The notes below the pieces were generated by a model. The model saw nothing but the letters and a program-made list of their open reading frames with translations, ran no database searches and was not told where the DNA came from. A DNA stretch of 64,000 bases, from the NCBI RefSeq assembly GCF_027580225.2, contig NC_073353.2:32555501-32619500 (forward strand). The letters are read 5' to 3'. Below are positions 24,900 to 37,659 of this stretch, piece by piece (the stretch's first letter is position 1; each line of letters begins with the position of its first letter). Origin of the DNA: Misgurnus anguillicaudatus. Taxonomy: Eukaryota > Chordata > Actinopteri > Cypriniformes > Cobitidae. The translations under genes and the position numbers were made by a program.

Positions 24900-26013
24900 C
24901 ACTCATCTAAAGGATTATTAGGAACACCATACTAATACTGTGTTTGACTCCCTTTCGCCTTCAGAACTGCCTTAATTCAACATGGCATTGATTCAACAAG
25001 GTGCTGAAAGCATTCTTTAGAAATGTTGGCCTATATTGATAGGATAGCATCTTGCAGTTGATGAAGATTTGTGGGATGCACATCCAGGGCACGAAGCTCC
25101 CGTTCCACCACATCCCAAAGATGCTCTATTGGGTTGAGATCTGGTGACTGTGGGGGCCATTTTAGTACAGTGAACTCATTGTCATGTTCAAGAAACCAAT
25201 TTGAAATGATTCGAGCTTTGCCATCAGAGGATGGGTACATGGTGGTCATAAAGGGATGGACATTGTCAGAAAGAATGCTCAGGTAGGCCATGGCATTTAA
25301 ATGATGCCCAATTGGAACTAAGGGGCCTAAAGTGTGCCAAGAAAACATCCATTACACCACCACCACCAGCCTGCACAGTGGTAACAAGGCATGATGGATC
25401 CATGTTCTCATTCTGTTTACGCCAAATTCTGACTCTACCATCTGAATGTCTCAACAGAAATCGAGATTCATCAGACTAGGCAAAATTTTTTCAGTCTTGA
25501 ACTGTCCGATTTTGGTAAGCTTGTGCAAATTGTAGCCTGTTTTTCCTATTTTTAGTGGAGATGAGTGGTACCCGGTGGGGTCTTCTGCTGTTGTACCTAT
25601 CCGCCTCAAGGTTGTGCGTGTTGTGGCTTCACAAATGCTTTGCTGCAAACCTCGGTTGTACGAGTGGTTATTTCAGTCAAAGTTGCTCTTCTATCAGCTT
25701 GAATCAGTCGGCCCATTCTGCTCTGACCTCTAGCATCAACAAGGCATTTTCGCTCCCACAGGACTGCCGCATACTGGATGTTTTTCCCTTTTCACACCAT
25801 TCTTTGTAAACCCTAGAAATGGTTGTGCGTGAAAATCCCAGTAACTGAGCAGATTGTGAAATACTCAGACCGGCCCGTCTGGCACTAACAACAATGTCAC
25901 GCTTAAAATTGCTTAAATCACCTTTCTTTCTGACATTCAGTTTGGATTTCCGGAGATTGTATTGCATTAATGAGAAATTGAACAGGTGTTTCTAATAATC
26001 CTTTAGGTGAGTG
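24900..26013 (-). mobile_element. Tc1-like transposon, decayed
   Basis: The inverted ends CACTCATCTAAAGGATTATT and AATAATCCTTTAGGTGAGTG are flanked by TA on each side. Its transposase reads on the minus strand. It is a relative of 39547-40716, in the opposite orientation. Confidence 0.93.
25031..25967 (-). pseudogene. Tc1-like transposase, broken
   Basis: Read from the right, successive frames give the N-terminal helix-turn-helix (GLSISQSAQLLGFSRTTISR), middle pieces (WRKQNENMDPSCLVTT) and the C-terminal part PQSPDLNPIEHLWDVVEREL with the last acidic residue of the DDE triad. At least three frame changes and a gap near the GGG(V) segment separate them. A whole protein would be about 340 residues; this copy is inactive. 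Confidence 0.92.
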
Positions 26014-26390
26014 TATGTTCAGAGTGTCGTGTGTGGCTCGTCATGTCAAAATATGTGTTTGTTGCGTCATGTAACCCTTTGTCCAATATGTGTCATGTCA
26101 AAATGCGTGTACGCTCACGTACACAAAATACTCGCAAGACAATAACTTAAAACTAAACTCTGATTAAGTGAGTATCAGGCAAACCTAATCGTCTCTTTTA
26201 TCATAAACCCCTTTGAAGCATCTGCAGCAGACAAGTATTTTGACACGTCATGTGATGCACATAGATTCACATTACATGCGAACACATATTTTGACATGAT
26301 GAGCCACACACAACACGCTAAATACATGTTGTGACGAGCTTCGCATCGTTCGCCTTGAAAAAGAAGTCACCGATCGCCACTGTTCAAGAT

Positions 26391-26639
26391 GTTCTGAGGT
26401 CATTCATTATAATCACTTCATTCATACGTGCTTCTGTACTACAGAAATCTTCACAGTCTTCAGGTCAAAAGGTTCAGGTCAAAGCTTTTTATATAGTGAA
26501 ATTGTTTTTTAATGTGTAAAGTGGTTCATGCACACTCTTGCTGAGATATCCAAATTGCTTGACTTCCCTGCACAAGCTGATATAACTAAAGCGTGTCTTG
26601 GCGTAAATGTGATGTTTTTTTTTTTCAAATCAGGGTTTA
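26391..26639. other. Short unassigned stretch
   Basis: This is AT-rich DNA between the hAT MITE and the SINE-like sequence. Nothing is recognised. Confidence 0.3.
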
Positions 26640-26820
26640 AGATATCAGATAAGGACCTTTAGTAGATGGAATATGTTTACATTTACATTTATGTATTTGG
26701 AAAAGCTTTTATCCAAAGTGACTGCAAGGAATAAGTTGTTTTATCAGTATGTGTGTTCCCTCGATTCCCCCATTACCTTTTGCCCTGTTAACGGAATGCT
26801 CTACAACTGAGCTAGAGAAT
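26640..26820 (-). repeat. tRNA-derived SINE fragment
   Basis: On the minus strand, CTCTAGCTCAGTTGTAGAGC (from about 26816 down) is a tRNA A-box region. The + strand text near 26676-26725, ACATTTATGTATTTGGAAAAG with CTTTTATCCAAAGTGACT, is the conserved tail of fish SINE/LINE repeats. Not a functional tRNA: no acceptor stem. Confidence 0.65.
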
Positions 26821-27002
26821 GTATAAAAAAAAAATTTTGAAATTTTGTAAAGAAGTTACATTGAACATCAAGTGTCAGCCCAACACAAAAAAATGCAATG
26901 CATTTTCCAGGATTTACTTAGTATTATACACTTTCAAAAATACAGGATCTAAAAGTGTTCTTTGTAGCAATGCCATATTTTTTTCGTTTATCAATTTCTT
27001 AA

Positions 27003-27373
27003 AGGAAACGCCGACTTTTTGGGGTTTTAGCTTATTTGCCGTATCCCCCCAGAGTCCATACATACCCTGTTTATCTCCAATCGTCCCGCAACTCTGTCTG
27101 ATGCATCCACCACTAGCCTAGCTTAGCACAAAGACCTGAAGTAAATGGCTCCAGCTAGCATAATGCTCCCAATAAGTGACAAAATAACACCGGTGTGGTA
27201 GCAGTATGCTAGCTGGAGCCATTTACTTCCAGTCTTTCTGCTAAGCTAGGCTAGCGGTGGGTGCGTCAGACAAAGTTACGGCACGAACGGAAATAAAAAA
27301 TGTATGCATGGACTTATCTAACTCTGGGGGATACAGTGAATAAGTTAAAGTCTCAAAAAGTCGACGTGTTCCT
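27003..27373. mobile_element. TTAA-flanked foldback MITE
   Basis: It starts AGGAAACGCCGACTTTTTGG after TTAA (26999-27002) and ends CAAAAAGTCGACGTGTTCCT before TTAA (27374-27377). The arms share AGCTGGAGCCATTTACTTCC in inverse. Duplicated TTAA is the target site of piggyBac-type elements. No transposase. Confidence 0.82.
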
Positions 27374-27483
27374 TTAATGCATTCCAACATCTATGGCTAT
27401 GGCTATAGTTAAACTAAACACAAGCTGGGGGTCAGACAATTTGGTATCTCTAATTCAGCTAAACTCCATGTCTTTAGTCTGTA

Positions 27484-27568
27484 CACTGAAAAAAAATATT
27501 TAAATAAATTGATTGCAACCACTTACCTTAAAAAATTGATTTAATTCAATGAATCATTTTTTTCAGTG
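27484..27568. mobile_element. Short CACTG-ended MITE
   Basis: 85 bases running from CACTGAAAAAAA to TTTTTTTCAGTG, with TA on both sides. The interior carries inverted AAATTGATT text. It is a small member of the CACTG-ended group common in this window. Confidence 0.65.
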
Positions 27569-27587
27569 TAGGGGAAAACTATGTAAA

Positions 27588-27665
27588 GACCACCTGACCC
27601 AGCAGAGACTCGAACAAGGTGCTTTCTTGGTCTGAGGCAACAGTGCTACCCACTGAGCTGTCATT
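27588..27665 (-). repeat. tRNA-like SINE head
   Basis: The reverse complement reads GCTCAGTGGGTAGCACTGTT and, further on, TTGTTCGAGTCTCTGCTGGG: A and B boxes of a tRNA-derived promoter at normal spacing. The acceptor stem is absent, so this is a SINE or SINE-like repeat, not a tRNA gene. Confidence 0.65.
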
Positions 27666-28913
27666 TTGGTGCTGCTTTTCAATTTTGCATGTTATTTATT
27701 CTTTTTATCATGATTTTACCTGCTGTCCATGACCCTGTACCAAACCATGAAACATTTATCGGTCGTACCTTACCTGTTGAGAAGCAATGCAAAACACAGA
27801 GCTCAACCTTAAGTTAAAGAAACCCCTGCCAGAAGTTCCTTCTCTTAATTAAATAGTTTCCCGAACATTACAGATGTATCACGATAGCAGATAAACACCC
27901 CAACCAGAGCCATATGGCATCAGAGAAGATGCCAAACAAACAGATTTACAAATACTCGTTTTTTACCCTCTATTCAGGAGCTTTAATAACTGTGTGAACC
28001 CTCATTTATTTCACACATTATTGTGCATACGGTTTCAGACCACACTGCAGGATCTTAAAAAATACTCATTACTAGTGGTGAAAATGAATGTTCGCTATGT
28101 GTTACATTAAAATATTCTGCTTTAGAAACGATATATATCCTCCCGTAGGAATTTTATGCCATGCAAAGAGCATCAGATTTCAGATTAAGGAAATTACACA
28201 GCGTGCGCGTGTAATGCACGGCACCAGGTATTGTCATTTGTATTGTGTGAAACATATTACTACATTCTGCTTAGCATAATCTCTTCAAAGGCTGGCTGGA
28301 TGTAAGATCAAATCTAAAGTCTTTTCAGAAGGCAAGTTTTTGCTGGTTACAGCAGAATCCAGCGAGATTTGACAGCCACCGCAGGGAAAGCCCCTTTAGA
28401 TATAACTTTATGGAGAAATGATTTTAGATGATTTTTTAAGATAATACAAAAAAGAGAAGCAGGCCTTGGTGCACAGATGATCTATGTCTTTTAGTTTGTC
28501 CTAAAGAATGGATGGCAACAGAAGGACTATTAGACAGTTGGGCTGATCCTTTTGTGGATATTTTGTTAATTGCCATCATAAATCCTAATTTAATGTTTTA
28601 GCGGCTTCATTACCTCACAGCCAACAATGTCTACTTTCATAATGAGTGTGTCATCTTTGATGCAAGCATTGTCAGATTTGCATTGCTTTAGTATTTTATA
28701 TGTTTACTTTTATATGTGACTTGAGTTCCTGAACACATGATGACTTAATGACTGTTAGAAATTTTAATTCATCAGTTTACAATTTAACACTTGCACAAAT
28801 GTGCTTTAATGCTGCAATATACTGTACTCACAGTGCCATAGGAATAAATAAACAGATGTCAACATTTTATTGGTCTGTTTTAATATGTCACTGGTCTTGT
28901 AAAGAATTTGAGT
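27666..28913. other. Intergenic, apparently unique
   Basis: No gene and no repeat pairs are recognised. The composition is moderate and there are no convincing splice signals. Confidence 0.4.
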
Positions 28914-30602
28914 CATAGACTGCAAAAAAAGATGGATGATGCGTCATCGCTTCCTTCCAATGTAAGGAATTGAAGTCCGACCATGGGCGCTGCCATGTTA
29001 CGTAAAAAAGTTAGTTTGGAGCCAGGGCATGCGCAGAAGGAATCGTCCATGGGGCCAAAGGCGGAGCCGCAGTATAAACCTTCCGCCAAAACGGTCCCAT
29101 GCCCAATTCAACCACGCCAATCATAACGACAAGCCCCATTTCTATAGCATAAAATTTTAAGCTAAAATGAAACTTATCACAAAATTTGACAATTGAACAT
29201 ATATCAGCGTGATATCACCTACCTTGAAGGACCAAAACCAATTGGATATGTAAATTTTTTTTTTATTTAGAGCCAAGTCCTGTTCGCTTGCATGGAGAGG
29301 GCGGGGTTTATGACTTCTACTGCAGCCAGCCACCACTATACTGTCATTCTGGCGTAATAATCAAGGACTTTGCTGCCGTAACATGGCTGCAGGAGGCGGA
29401 ATGATATTACATAGTGCCCAAAAATAGTCTCCTGCTGAAAGATACTAAGGGGAATATTTTCAGCTGCTGCGTAATATCATTGGGCCTCCTGCAGCCATGT
29501 TACGGCAGCAAAGTTTTTGATTATTACGCCAGAAGGAGAGTATAGTTCCTAGCCATATCTGACTAGAAAATCGCAACTTTTAATTTTCCGTCGGTCTTAG
29601 TACTCAACGTAACCAGGGTTCTAAATAAACTTTTTTGATCACCAGCCAATCAGCATTTCCACTAGCCAAATTTTTTCTGGTGAAAATAAGAGAAATTATG
29701 AGTGCCACTGAATGCATTTGATAATTTTATTAACATTGTTGGCATGAAAACATACATAAATGTAAGGCTTCTACCAGCAAGGCTCTCTTCAATACGACCT
29801 GTCTTGGCAGTTTTAATTAACGTTAGGCTCTCTGATGACTTCGGGCACTCTCATGGTCCTTTATTGCCTAAACTTTAAAATTATTAGTTCCCACCACGAA
29901 ATTGTTCATTTCATTTTTTCTTTCGCGTATGCGACAATCCTGACAAAACATGACAACTTTTTTTGATCAAACACAAGCTTTCTTTGTTTCTCTGTCTATA
30001 TCCTTGCCTCCTCTCGCTCCCAAAAGTCTCCCTCATCTTCATCATACCTAACATTATCAACATGTTTGGAGGCATAAATGGCATAAAATATTGACAGCAG
30101 AAAAATATTTTCAACATTATACCATGATAGCAATGATTAATAACTTATTTTTACAAGAATATTTTTACAATATTTTTAGAAAACAGTCATTTTATAACTG
30201 CTATACTAAAATAATCTTAGTCATAGTTACTGCCAAGTGTTTATAGTGTCCTAGAGTTAAATATTAGTAAACTAAATATTAGTTTCATATCTGAAAATAC
30301 AGAACGGTGTTAGACATAAATGTGTTAATTTTCTCTGCAACAATGCAATCCTAAAGACAAGAGGTTTCCCTGAGATATTTCCTCTAATGTTTGAGACCTG
30401 GATGTAATTTGTAAGCCTTAAAGTTCTGCATAATTAAGGGCGTGGCCACTTGAGTGACGGGTGAACTGCCACTGCTGTCACTATAGTTGAGCTAGGTAGA
30501 CCTCTTTACCCATTTTTGGTTCGCGGTAAGGCATGGCCAAGATAGGCACTGCCTTCTATTGGCTTCAAAAAAAGCTCCTCACTAACCTTTTACAGTCTAT
30601 GG
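28914..30602. mobile_element. Possible MITE-bounded composite (CATAGACTG ends)
   Basis: CATAGACTGCAAAAAAAGAT at 28914 and the reverse complement of TTTTACAGTCTATGG at 30588-30602 form an inverted pair resembling a common fish MITE end. The interior is a mixture of other repeats (see 29390-29608), so the two ends may belong to different insertions. Confidence 0.35.
29390..29608. repeat. Partial copy of the TTAA foldback family
   Basis: Shared text with 60320-60560 and 56280-56460 includes CTGCAGGAGGC, CTGCAGCCATGTTACGGCAG, GATTATTACGCCAGAA and TTAATTTTCCGTCGGTCTTAG. Inverted arms flank an AGATACTAAGGGGAATATTTTC centre. The outer TTAA ends are lost. Confidence 0.7.
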
Positions 30603-30859
30603 TTTATACCCATTTGATACTTTTTTCTTTTAACATTTTTAAGTGAAATTGGAACACAATATTAAGAGATATTTTCAATTACCCATCTTTAAAGAAAAAA
30701 AAAATTATCAGCTTGCTTTATTAAAAGTGATTTTGAGGACCAAACCTCAGGAGATGTTATACATGAGTGTTTCATAATCGGAAACATTTCTAAGTGAAAC
30801 TTAAAATGTAGGCCATGATTTGATACACTCTGCTATTTTTTCCACAAACAGTAAAATCC

Positions 30860-31220
30860 CGATACCCGCAGGTGCAAACTGACATAACCAACCAAACTTT
30901 GATCAAAAGTCTCCTAACATCTGGCTGCTATCAATTTCGGCACTGTAAAAAAATGGTCCCTAGCTGTCACAGGAGCTGTCACATCCTTTCAAACCTTTGC
31001 ACCTAAAAAAGGTCATATTAGTACCTCAGAAGTACAAATTGATATTAAATATTACATATCTGTAGCTAAATGGTACCCTTTTTAAAAGACAGTGCTCCAT
31101 GAACAGCTTGGGACCTCTGTTGACCATTTTTTCTGACAGTGAAATGACAGCAGCCAGGGGCTTGGAGACTTTTGGCTAAAATTTGGTTGGTTAGCTATGC
31201 AAGTTAGCATCTGCAGGTAC
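30860..31220. mobile_element. Foldback interrupted by a CACTG-ended MITE
   Basis: The left arm (ACCAACCAAACTTTGATCAA, AGTCTCC, TGGCTGCT) is mirrored by the right arm (AGCAGCCAGGGGCTTGGAGA, AAATTTGGTTGGTTA) on either side of a separate MITE at 30941-31141. No coding potential. Confidence 0.7.
30941..31141. mobile_element. CACTG-ended MITE with GGTAC text, inserted in a foldback
   Basis: The ends CACTGTAAAAAAATGGTC and GACCATTTTTTCTGACAGTG are inverted. The inside has AAAGGTCATATTAGTACCTC, like the units of the minisatellite at 53935. It splits the foldback that surrounds it. Confidence 0.7.
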
Positions 31221-32318
31221 TGTATCGACACTATAGTTCATGTGGGGAAAACAATCGTTTCCATTACTACAGTAGCCAATGATGTGTTTTGCAACATTTG
31301 GAAGTGAAATTGTAGAGTAGTGCTTAATTTTTATTAGTAGGACAGGGTCTAGTCAGCTATAGTATGGTGGGTTAGAGTCATACTAAAAAACAGCTGATAG
31401 TACATCTGTATTAAAAGGGTGTTTGCTTAAATCTGAAGAACAAACACTTAGTATACCCTTACATCAGCCAACCGTGTTCATGCGTAAATTCGGCCCTGTT
31501 TATGAAAGTCTGCTTTATATATCTGATGGTCAGAGGAGAGGGTTTGAAATAGGTAACAATCTGCAAGCAAGAAAAGGATACGCTGTTGGGTTTGTCCATA
31601 TACTATGCAAACAACACAATAATTCATCGAGTGTATTATTAGAGGAGACAAATAGCGTGAAGTGGTGTACACACAATATCAAGACTGACGTTTTCAATTA
31701 TTCATCTTTACAGAATATTATTAAATTTCTCAAAATATATCAAAAGCTTTGCCACTGCTGCTTTGAAGACCAAACCACAGGAGTTTTTTAATATATGAGT
31801 GATTGGCCTGCAGTAGTCATAAATTAATAGTAGCTGAACTCTTTCTGCTGCCTGCTATTGCTTCTTCCAGAGGACACTGTAGAAGCATGGAGGAATGTAT
31901 AAACCAATGTGCCGATATGATATATATTTGTGTATGAAAGAAGATGATGCACAATAATATGCATTTAAATTGATTTAGGCGCCTTTAAAATTCATCATGA
32001 ACAGAGAAAAAGGGGGAAATGTATTCATCCAGTGAGATTTAAATTAAATCCACATTGAATTAATTTAGCCTATGAGCCAACTGTGTGTTCAGCAAAATTG
32101 TTCTTCTGAGGATAAAGTCTCTCTTGAGAGATATACTTGGGCTTAATCACAGTACTTTTTATGTGCTATTTCTATATAGAGGACAGTATGCACACACAAA
32201 AAAAAAAAATTTTTACTTTGTATAAAATTATCTTGATTTTATATATAGTTAGATGTATAAAAGACTCTGCAAAAAGTGTTTACAAGATATTAATACACTG
32301 TCAGAAAATGGTCCCTAC
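31221..32318. other. Intergenic, no gene supported
   Basis: A 122-codon open frame at 31423-31791 shows no known motif, and the region has no splice-site support. I regard it as non-coding. Confidence 0.4.
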
Positions 32319-32880
32319 ACTGTAAAAAAAATCTGTAGAAATTGCAGCTGGGTTGGCGGTAACTTACTGTAGATTTAAATTTATGTTATTTACTGGCAAC
32401 ATTTTGTTCAAAGTTAAATGAAAATTTAACATTTACAAGTCTTTGTCTTTACAGAGTAAAAGTGAAGCAAAAAACAGAAAAAGTTGATGATGATTTCTGG
32501 TTCCCAGAATGCTTTGCATGAGGCTGTTATTGTATAGGTTTATTCTGTAAAAATAAAGACTAGATTTATATAAAATGACATCTCTACCCAAACCCAACTC
32601 TAACCCTAACGCCAGGCGACATATAAAAAAATAATAAATCAGAAAAAATAATATAAACCAATACATAAAGTGACATTCTAATGCAAGCACCAAATCTAAC
32701 GCTAAACCGAAGCGACAATGGTTTGAAAGTGGGAAGAAGCAGTTGAGTAACCAATACGTGATAATCACACAAAAACAAAAATTCGTTATACGATCACGAC
32801 AAAACACGAAAATTTGTGATAATATCATGAAAAAAGAATAAAAAAATTACGTGACTATATCATGAAACCTTGTGAGACTG
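32319..32880. repeat. MITE scraps and a GGTTAG/CTAACC foldback relative
   Basis: CACTGTAAAAAAAATCTGTAG at 32319 is a CACTG-type MITE end. From 32560 the text CTACCCAAACCCAACTCTAA, CGCCAGGCGACA and later AAACACGAAAATTTGTGAT parallels the foldbacks at 20132 and 57188. Ends are not defined. Confidence 0.5.
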
Positions 32881-34480
32881 GGTAGGATGGTGTACATAAG
32901 CATGTTTTATTCGCATGGTAAAGCATGGTAGGACAAAACAAAGATTGTTTGAATAAGGGATATTTTGATTGTAAAACTATGAAAATATGCAAATGTAGCC
33001 TGTAGTTTTTTAATGTGAAATTCGGAGAAAGCATTCTTTAACAAAAAGAATCTCAAATCTGCAAATGCATTGTTGTTTTGGACAGTGTCTGACTAAAACA
33101 TTCACGTCACGAGCTGAGGAAGTTTTCATTAGCCGAGCCTAAATCCCATGTATTATTAATGCATCAAAAGAAGCTCTTCAGTTAAAAGAAGGACTGGAGA
33201 TATTTTGTTCAATCTTTCGTAATATGTTTTATGCAAAATATGTTATTACAGTCACAAAGAAAACAATCTCTATTTTAAACCTAAAAACCACATCCTCAGA
33301 TTTTGTGCACTAATGGAAATTGTGCTTGGGGTTTGCTTGGGGTAAGTATACAGATAAAGATTTAGATTAAAAAGTCCTTTTTGTAGGACAATATTTCTTA
33401 TTATCTATTTTTTGTTAATTGTGCAGTAAGCAATAGTGCAGCAACCAATTTTATTCAGTGTGTTTACTGCTTGTAAATATATCTGCAATGCATGCACAAT
33501 ATTTACAGTATATGGATTTGCAATTCAATGTTTTATTTGACTTACAGGTACAGTACATGCCTTATGTTTGGCTGGCTATAAAATGCCATAAAACGCTGTG
33601 TAGCAATCTGCAGTTTTCCCATCCCAGAGTCGCTTTAGAGCCAGATGAAAATGACAAGCCATTTATGAATAACCCATAGCTGCTCAAACTAACATGACTG
33701 CTCTCCATTTGACTTGCAAGTATTTTGGTTTAGCAAGCGAGCGAAAGCCTTTACAAGGCCAAAACAAGACAGATGCTGAGCACTTTGCAGACCTTAATGA
33801 GAGAAAGCAGTGGACCATGATAAGAAAAGGACAAGCCCCCTGAGATACAGCGGAGTGGGCTTATGAAAGACCGACTAATGCCTGCAGGTCTAGCAGTTTA
33901 GCATTGAGAATTGTCAGGATCAAGTATAAAAGAATGAACTTTTTTTAAATGTTGCATATTAATTACACACATTTATCCATGTTGACTCCCAAATGCAGGC
34001 AATAAAGATGTAAGCATCACATGAATGCACAGAGCCCTATTGCAAGCTTCACACAGACCACATTGTACTGAAGACCTCCTGCTGTCAGGTTGATTCATAC
34101 CAAACCAGACCGTCCCTAAGCATGACTCACATGGAAGAGTGTAAGCGAGGAGCAAGAGGTTACGGCTCAGTGAATGAGCCCAGCTGGAGTCAAAGAGGGA
34201 CTGAGAAGATCAGAGTCCTCTCACCTAGACCTAGCCGTTCACAATAGATTGATTCACCATACAGTGTAGCTAATAATAGATTTTGCCTCTGCATGTTTCA
34301 CCTGAGATGAAAAACAGGGGAAAGAGACATTAAGATTCATATCAGAGAGCCTACAGAATACAACAGATCTGGTGATTTTCCACTGCTGAGTTGTGGCCCA
34401 AATATAGATAGCAGGTCTGTTCGGATAAGATTGGGGATAGGAAACAATGCTTACTGCAAACGAGAAAATGTTATTAACTA
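32881..34480. other. Intergenic; apparently unique, possible conserved islands
   Basis: No gene. 33580-33900 and 34010-34250 are less AT-rich and uninterrupted by recognisable repeats. Candidate non-coding regulatory sequence only on composition. Confidence 0.35.
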
Positions 34481-34600
34481 TACACTCTAAAAATGCTGGG
34501 TTATTGTCAACCCAGTGTTGGGTGGAAAGACACGAACCTTACTTGTTGGGTTGGAATTTAACCTATGCTGGGTTGTTATAACCCATTGTTTAATCGTGTG
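34481..34600 (+). repeat. MITE fragment with GGGTT/AACCC repeats
   Basis: ACACTCTAAAAATGCTGGGT followed by repeated TTGGGTTG/CAACCCAG and GGGTTGTTATAACCC is a widespread fish repeat pattern. No right end is identified. Confidence 0.55.
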
Positions 34601-35027
34601 TCCCATTAAAAATGCCTGTCTGAAACCGATTCTAAATTGCAAGGCCACGATTATGTGTTTCATGCACAGCTTGTGCGTGTACTACGGCATTTGGTCAGTA
34701 GGAAGTCCTTATCAATCTAAGATCATTATAAGTCGGAGTCGCTTATAACGTGCATTTAAAAAAGCAACACTCGTAAAAAAAAATATTCATAATATTCTTT
34801 ATTATCATGAAAATACCTGAAACAATCTGAAGAACAGCGATATAAATATTCCTGTAGACATTTCCTGGAATAGCGTTTGTAACGCTACTTCTTCTGTGGC
34901 ACAAAGGGAGTTTCTGCATGAGAGCGCCCCCTGGCGTTCGGATGTGCCGGGATTTCCCCGTAATTCATTCAAATTCATTCATTGAGGAAACGCGCATTTG
35001 CACGGTTAATCGTTACATCCCTAGTTG
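34601..35027. other. Unassigned, possible hAT end near 35024
   Basis: The text AATCGTTACATCCCTA at 35009-35024 looks like the inverted end of a hAT element (TAGGGATGTAACG). No matching left end is found. Confidence 0.35.
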
Positions 35028-35255
35028 GGGGCAAAAATCCTTGCGGCATGTTTTCTTAAAAAATGCGCTGGAATATGCAGGATATTTATGCAATTTTATG
35101 CGATGAAATTGCGGGAACTTGAAAAAACTGTTTGCAGCTTTTTATTGATGTTCACATCGCGTAATTACGTCACTTTCTAACATTCTCATGACAACGGGGG
35201 ACATGGCTGCGCATGTGTGAAGTAAATGCAACATTTTTCAACTTTCTGCTAAGAT
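35028..35255 (+). repeat. Dispersed repeat shared with 46345-46600
   Basis: The shared blocks are GGGCAAAAATCCTTG, GGAATATGC, GGATATTTATGCAATTTT and GGGGACATGGCTGCGC. This copy lacks the right part that, near 46770, ends in CTGGAGGGACTG. Confidence 0.7.
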
Positions 35256-35565
35256 ATATAGACGGTTTCATCGGACACACGTGCGGTGACGCGATACGCG
35301 TCTGGTCCAAACTTTACTTCCGGTTTCAATTTTTTTAATGGGCTGACTAGTTGCTAAACTGAATTCTTGAGCAAATACCTTTTCGAAAAAAACAAATGTT
35401 TTGGTTTCCTAGGTAATCTACCTGTTGTTTATTTTGCTTGTTATATAAATAAACTAGGTTTAAAGTACTTTATTGTAATTTGTTCTTAGCGGAGTTTACC
35501 AGAATTTACGTGTTGACCACGAAAGCTGCTTGTTTATGTTGTTACTGCTGAAACCATCTATATGA
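35256..35565. mobile_element. ~310-bp MITE with ends ATAGACGGTTTCATC
   Basis: The left end ATAGACGGTTTCATCGG pairs with the right end GCTGAAACCATCTATAT as imperfect inverted repeats. No protein. Confidence 0.6.
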
Positions 35566-35599
35566 CTTTTCGAGGGTCGAAAACGGTGGCGTAGTGTAA

Positions 35600-37178
35600 A
35601 TGAAAGGCGTAAACATGGCAAAAGTAATGCAAAAAGTAATACTCGAAGATTCGATGCATCGATAGGAGAAGCCTGATTTGACTACCAATCTCACAGTCAA
35701 ATCGTCGCAGATGTGTTATGAAATGAGGATCCTTAAATTTTGGCCGTATATGGGTGCACTGTGCACAAATCTGATTTCACATATAACAGCTTTCTCCCAA
35801 TATATTAATATACAGCATATTATTATAATTCTGCAAATAATATGTGAAGTATCAGCTTTCAATAAATATTTTTAAAATGCGTTAATAAATCCAGCAACCC
35901 CTGTGACCGGGCTACACGTCCATAAGAGGTCCATTTAAAAGAAAAAGCTGGCAATTCTGGCTATACTTTCATTCTTTTAATAATTTCTTTATTTTATTTT
36001 ATTTTATTTATAAATCACTCTGGGTTATCTGATTTATCTTTTTGGCTAGTGTTTTGTTTCCGTGCACTTGAGGCATTTTGCACATTTGTTCTGCACGTTG
36101 TTACTTCTGACCTTATTTTATTAAAAAAAAAATGTATTTATTATAAACGTAAATTCTGATCTAATTTAAGTCTGTACATTTTGGATTGCATTCGTTGTAT
36201 AGATTTTGCACTATTTCGTGCTGGCCATGCTTGCGCATCCAATTTAGCCGAACGTGTTAGGGGCTCTTCGTGTCATATTTAGAAGTTCATCAAACTAAAC
36301 ATAAAAAACTGATGTTTTCGACGGGTATAAGTTTTTAAAATGTATTTAAAACATAGTGGTTATCTTGTCAAAAGTTAAACTGCAAAACAGCTAGCCGTTT
36401 CTTTAAATTTCGGTGATGAAACAGAAAATATCTGCACCGAAACCTATATTTATGCCTGACACGACTGTCTTTCTTGTGATTTAATATTATGGTCGGTGTT
36501 CACTTTCAAATGATAAAAAAGAGATTTCCGAAATAAATAATATCATCAGTTGTTTCTGTATCTAAAGTGAATGGAGATGATCAAAGTGAAAGCAAGCATT
36601 TCTGTGCTAAATAATAACGCGTAGTGTCTATAAAATCATTAATTTCAGTGTTTTTATGAATTGTATATAAAGCTTAGTTTTTATAATTTGCAGTAACAAT
36701 CACAAATTATTTGTCATTTCTCATTAGTCGTTTTTTTGGTCATGACTGCTTTGACGCGCTTAATCTCCAAATTAAATAAAAACACTGAATTAGCCGAGGT
36801 TTCCAAGGCAGGATCACCTTTGTTATATTTTTAGGTTTAGTTTTCAAAATGTTTTATGTGTGATGTTCTGTAGATCGTGGCTTTAAAATGTTATGAGGAA
36901 TAATTAAACAAATGTTGCCTTACATTTTACCTTAAAAATATATAAATGCATCGTCAGTTTTGTCTTCGTTCATCACTTGAAAGACAGTTTTGGTCACTTT
37001 ATCAGAAACTTGTTTATGTGTGCTGCTTGTGAAAGAAAATAAAAGTTATTAATTTGTACCTGGTCTGACCCCTCCCAACCCATGCACACACACATAGATG
37101 ATTCGACTATCGGTCGACTATGAAAAGATTCGACAATTTTGATTCGAATATGTAAATCCTTAGTCGAGGACAGCCCTA
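35600..37178. mobile_element. Probable decayed hAT-like element
   Basis: The right end GTCGAGGACAGCCCTA resembles hAT ends reading TAGGGCTGTCC. Near the other side, CTCGAAGATTCGATGCATCG is typical of subterminal text in such elements. No clear left terminus or transposase is visible. Confidence 0.35.
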
Positions 37179-37216
37179 GTTTTAAAAGGTAAACGCATTA
37201 ATGTAAACATAGCCTA

Positions 37217-37363
37217 AATGACCTATTTTTCACATGCTTGCAGAGAGAGGCTTCCCAAAACAAAGTTGGTATTTTTCATGTTTTCTGGGTTGGTAGAAGC
37301 ATTGGTGACCCAATAATAGCACTTAAACATGGAAAAAGTCAGATTTTAATGGACTGTCCCCTT
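37217..37363 (+). repeat. Dispersed TTAA-bounded repeat, copy 3 (partial)
   Basis: CCTATTTTTCACATGCTTGC through CATGGAAAAAGTCAGATTTT and GTCCCC before TTAA (37364-37367) match copies 1 and 2. Its left part is missing. Confidence 0.7.
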
Positions 37364-37659
37364 TAACAATGAGACCAGGCTGACTATTTACGTACCCGTA
37401 AGCACGTTTTGCTGTTTTATTGACAAGTTCTTGATTAAACAAGTTGAGAACCACTGCCACACGGAGAGATGCAACAGAGTGTTTGCAAAATGCTGTTTTG
37501 AAAGGTACAGGTAAACAGAGAGACTGTGTTGCTATGGGGAGGGATCACGTGGCAGAGAGTGCTAGACACATCAGGAAAAGAAAGATGTTGACAATAAACT
37601 ACAGCCAGGTAGTACTGAGTCTCCAGAAATATCGCACATTTCAATGTTTTGTATCGTTG

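Larger units (their letters stand above)
24851..26382. mobile_element. hAT MITE with 8-bp duplication, hosting a Tc1-like insertion
   Basis: The ends CAGTGACGGCCACTGACTTC and GAAGTCACCGATCGCCACTG are inverted. TTCAAGAT flanks both (24843-24850 and 26383-26390). The MITE itself is ~420 bases; the other 1.1 kb is a Tc1-like element inserted at a TA. Same family as 10102-10568. Confidence 0.85.
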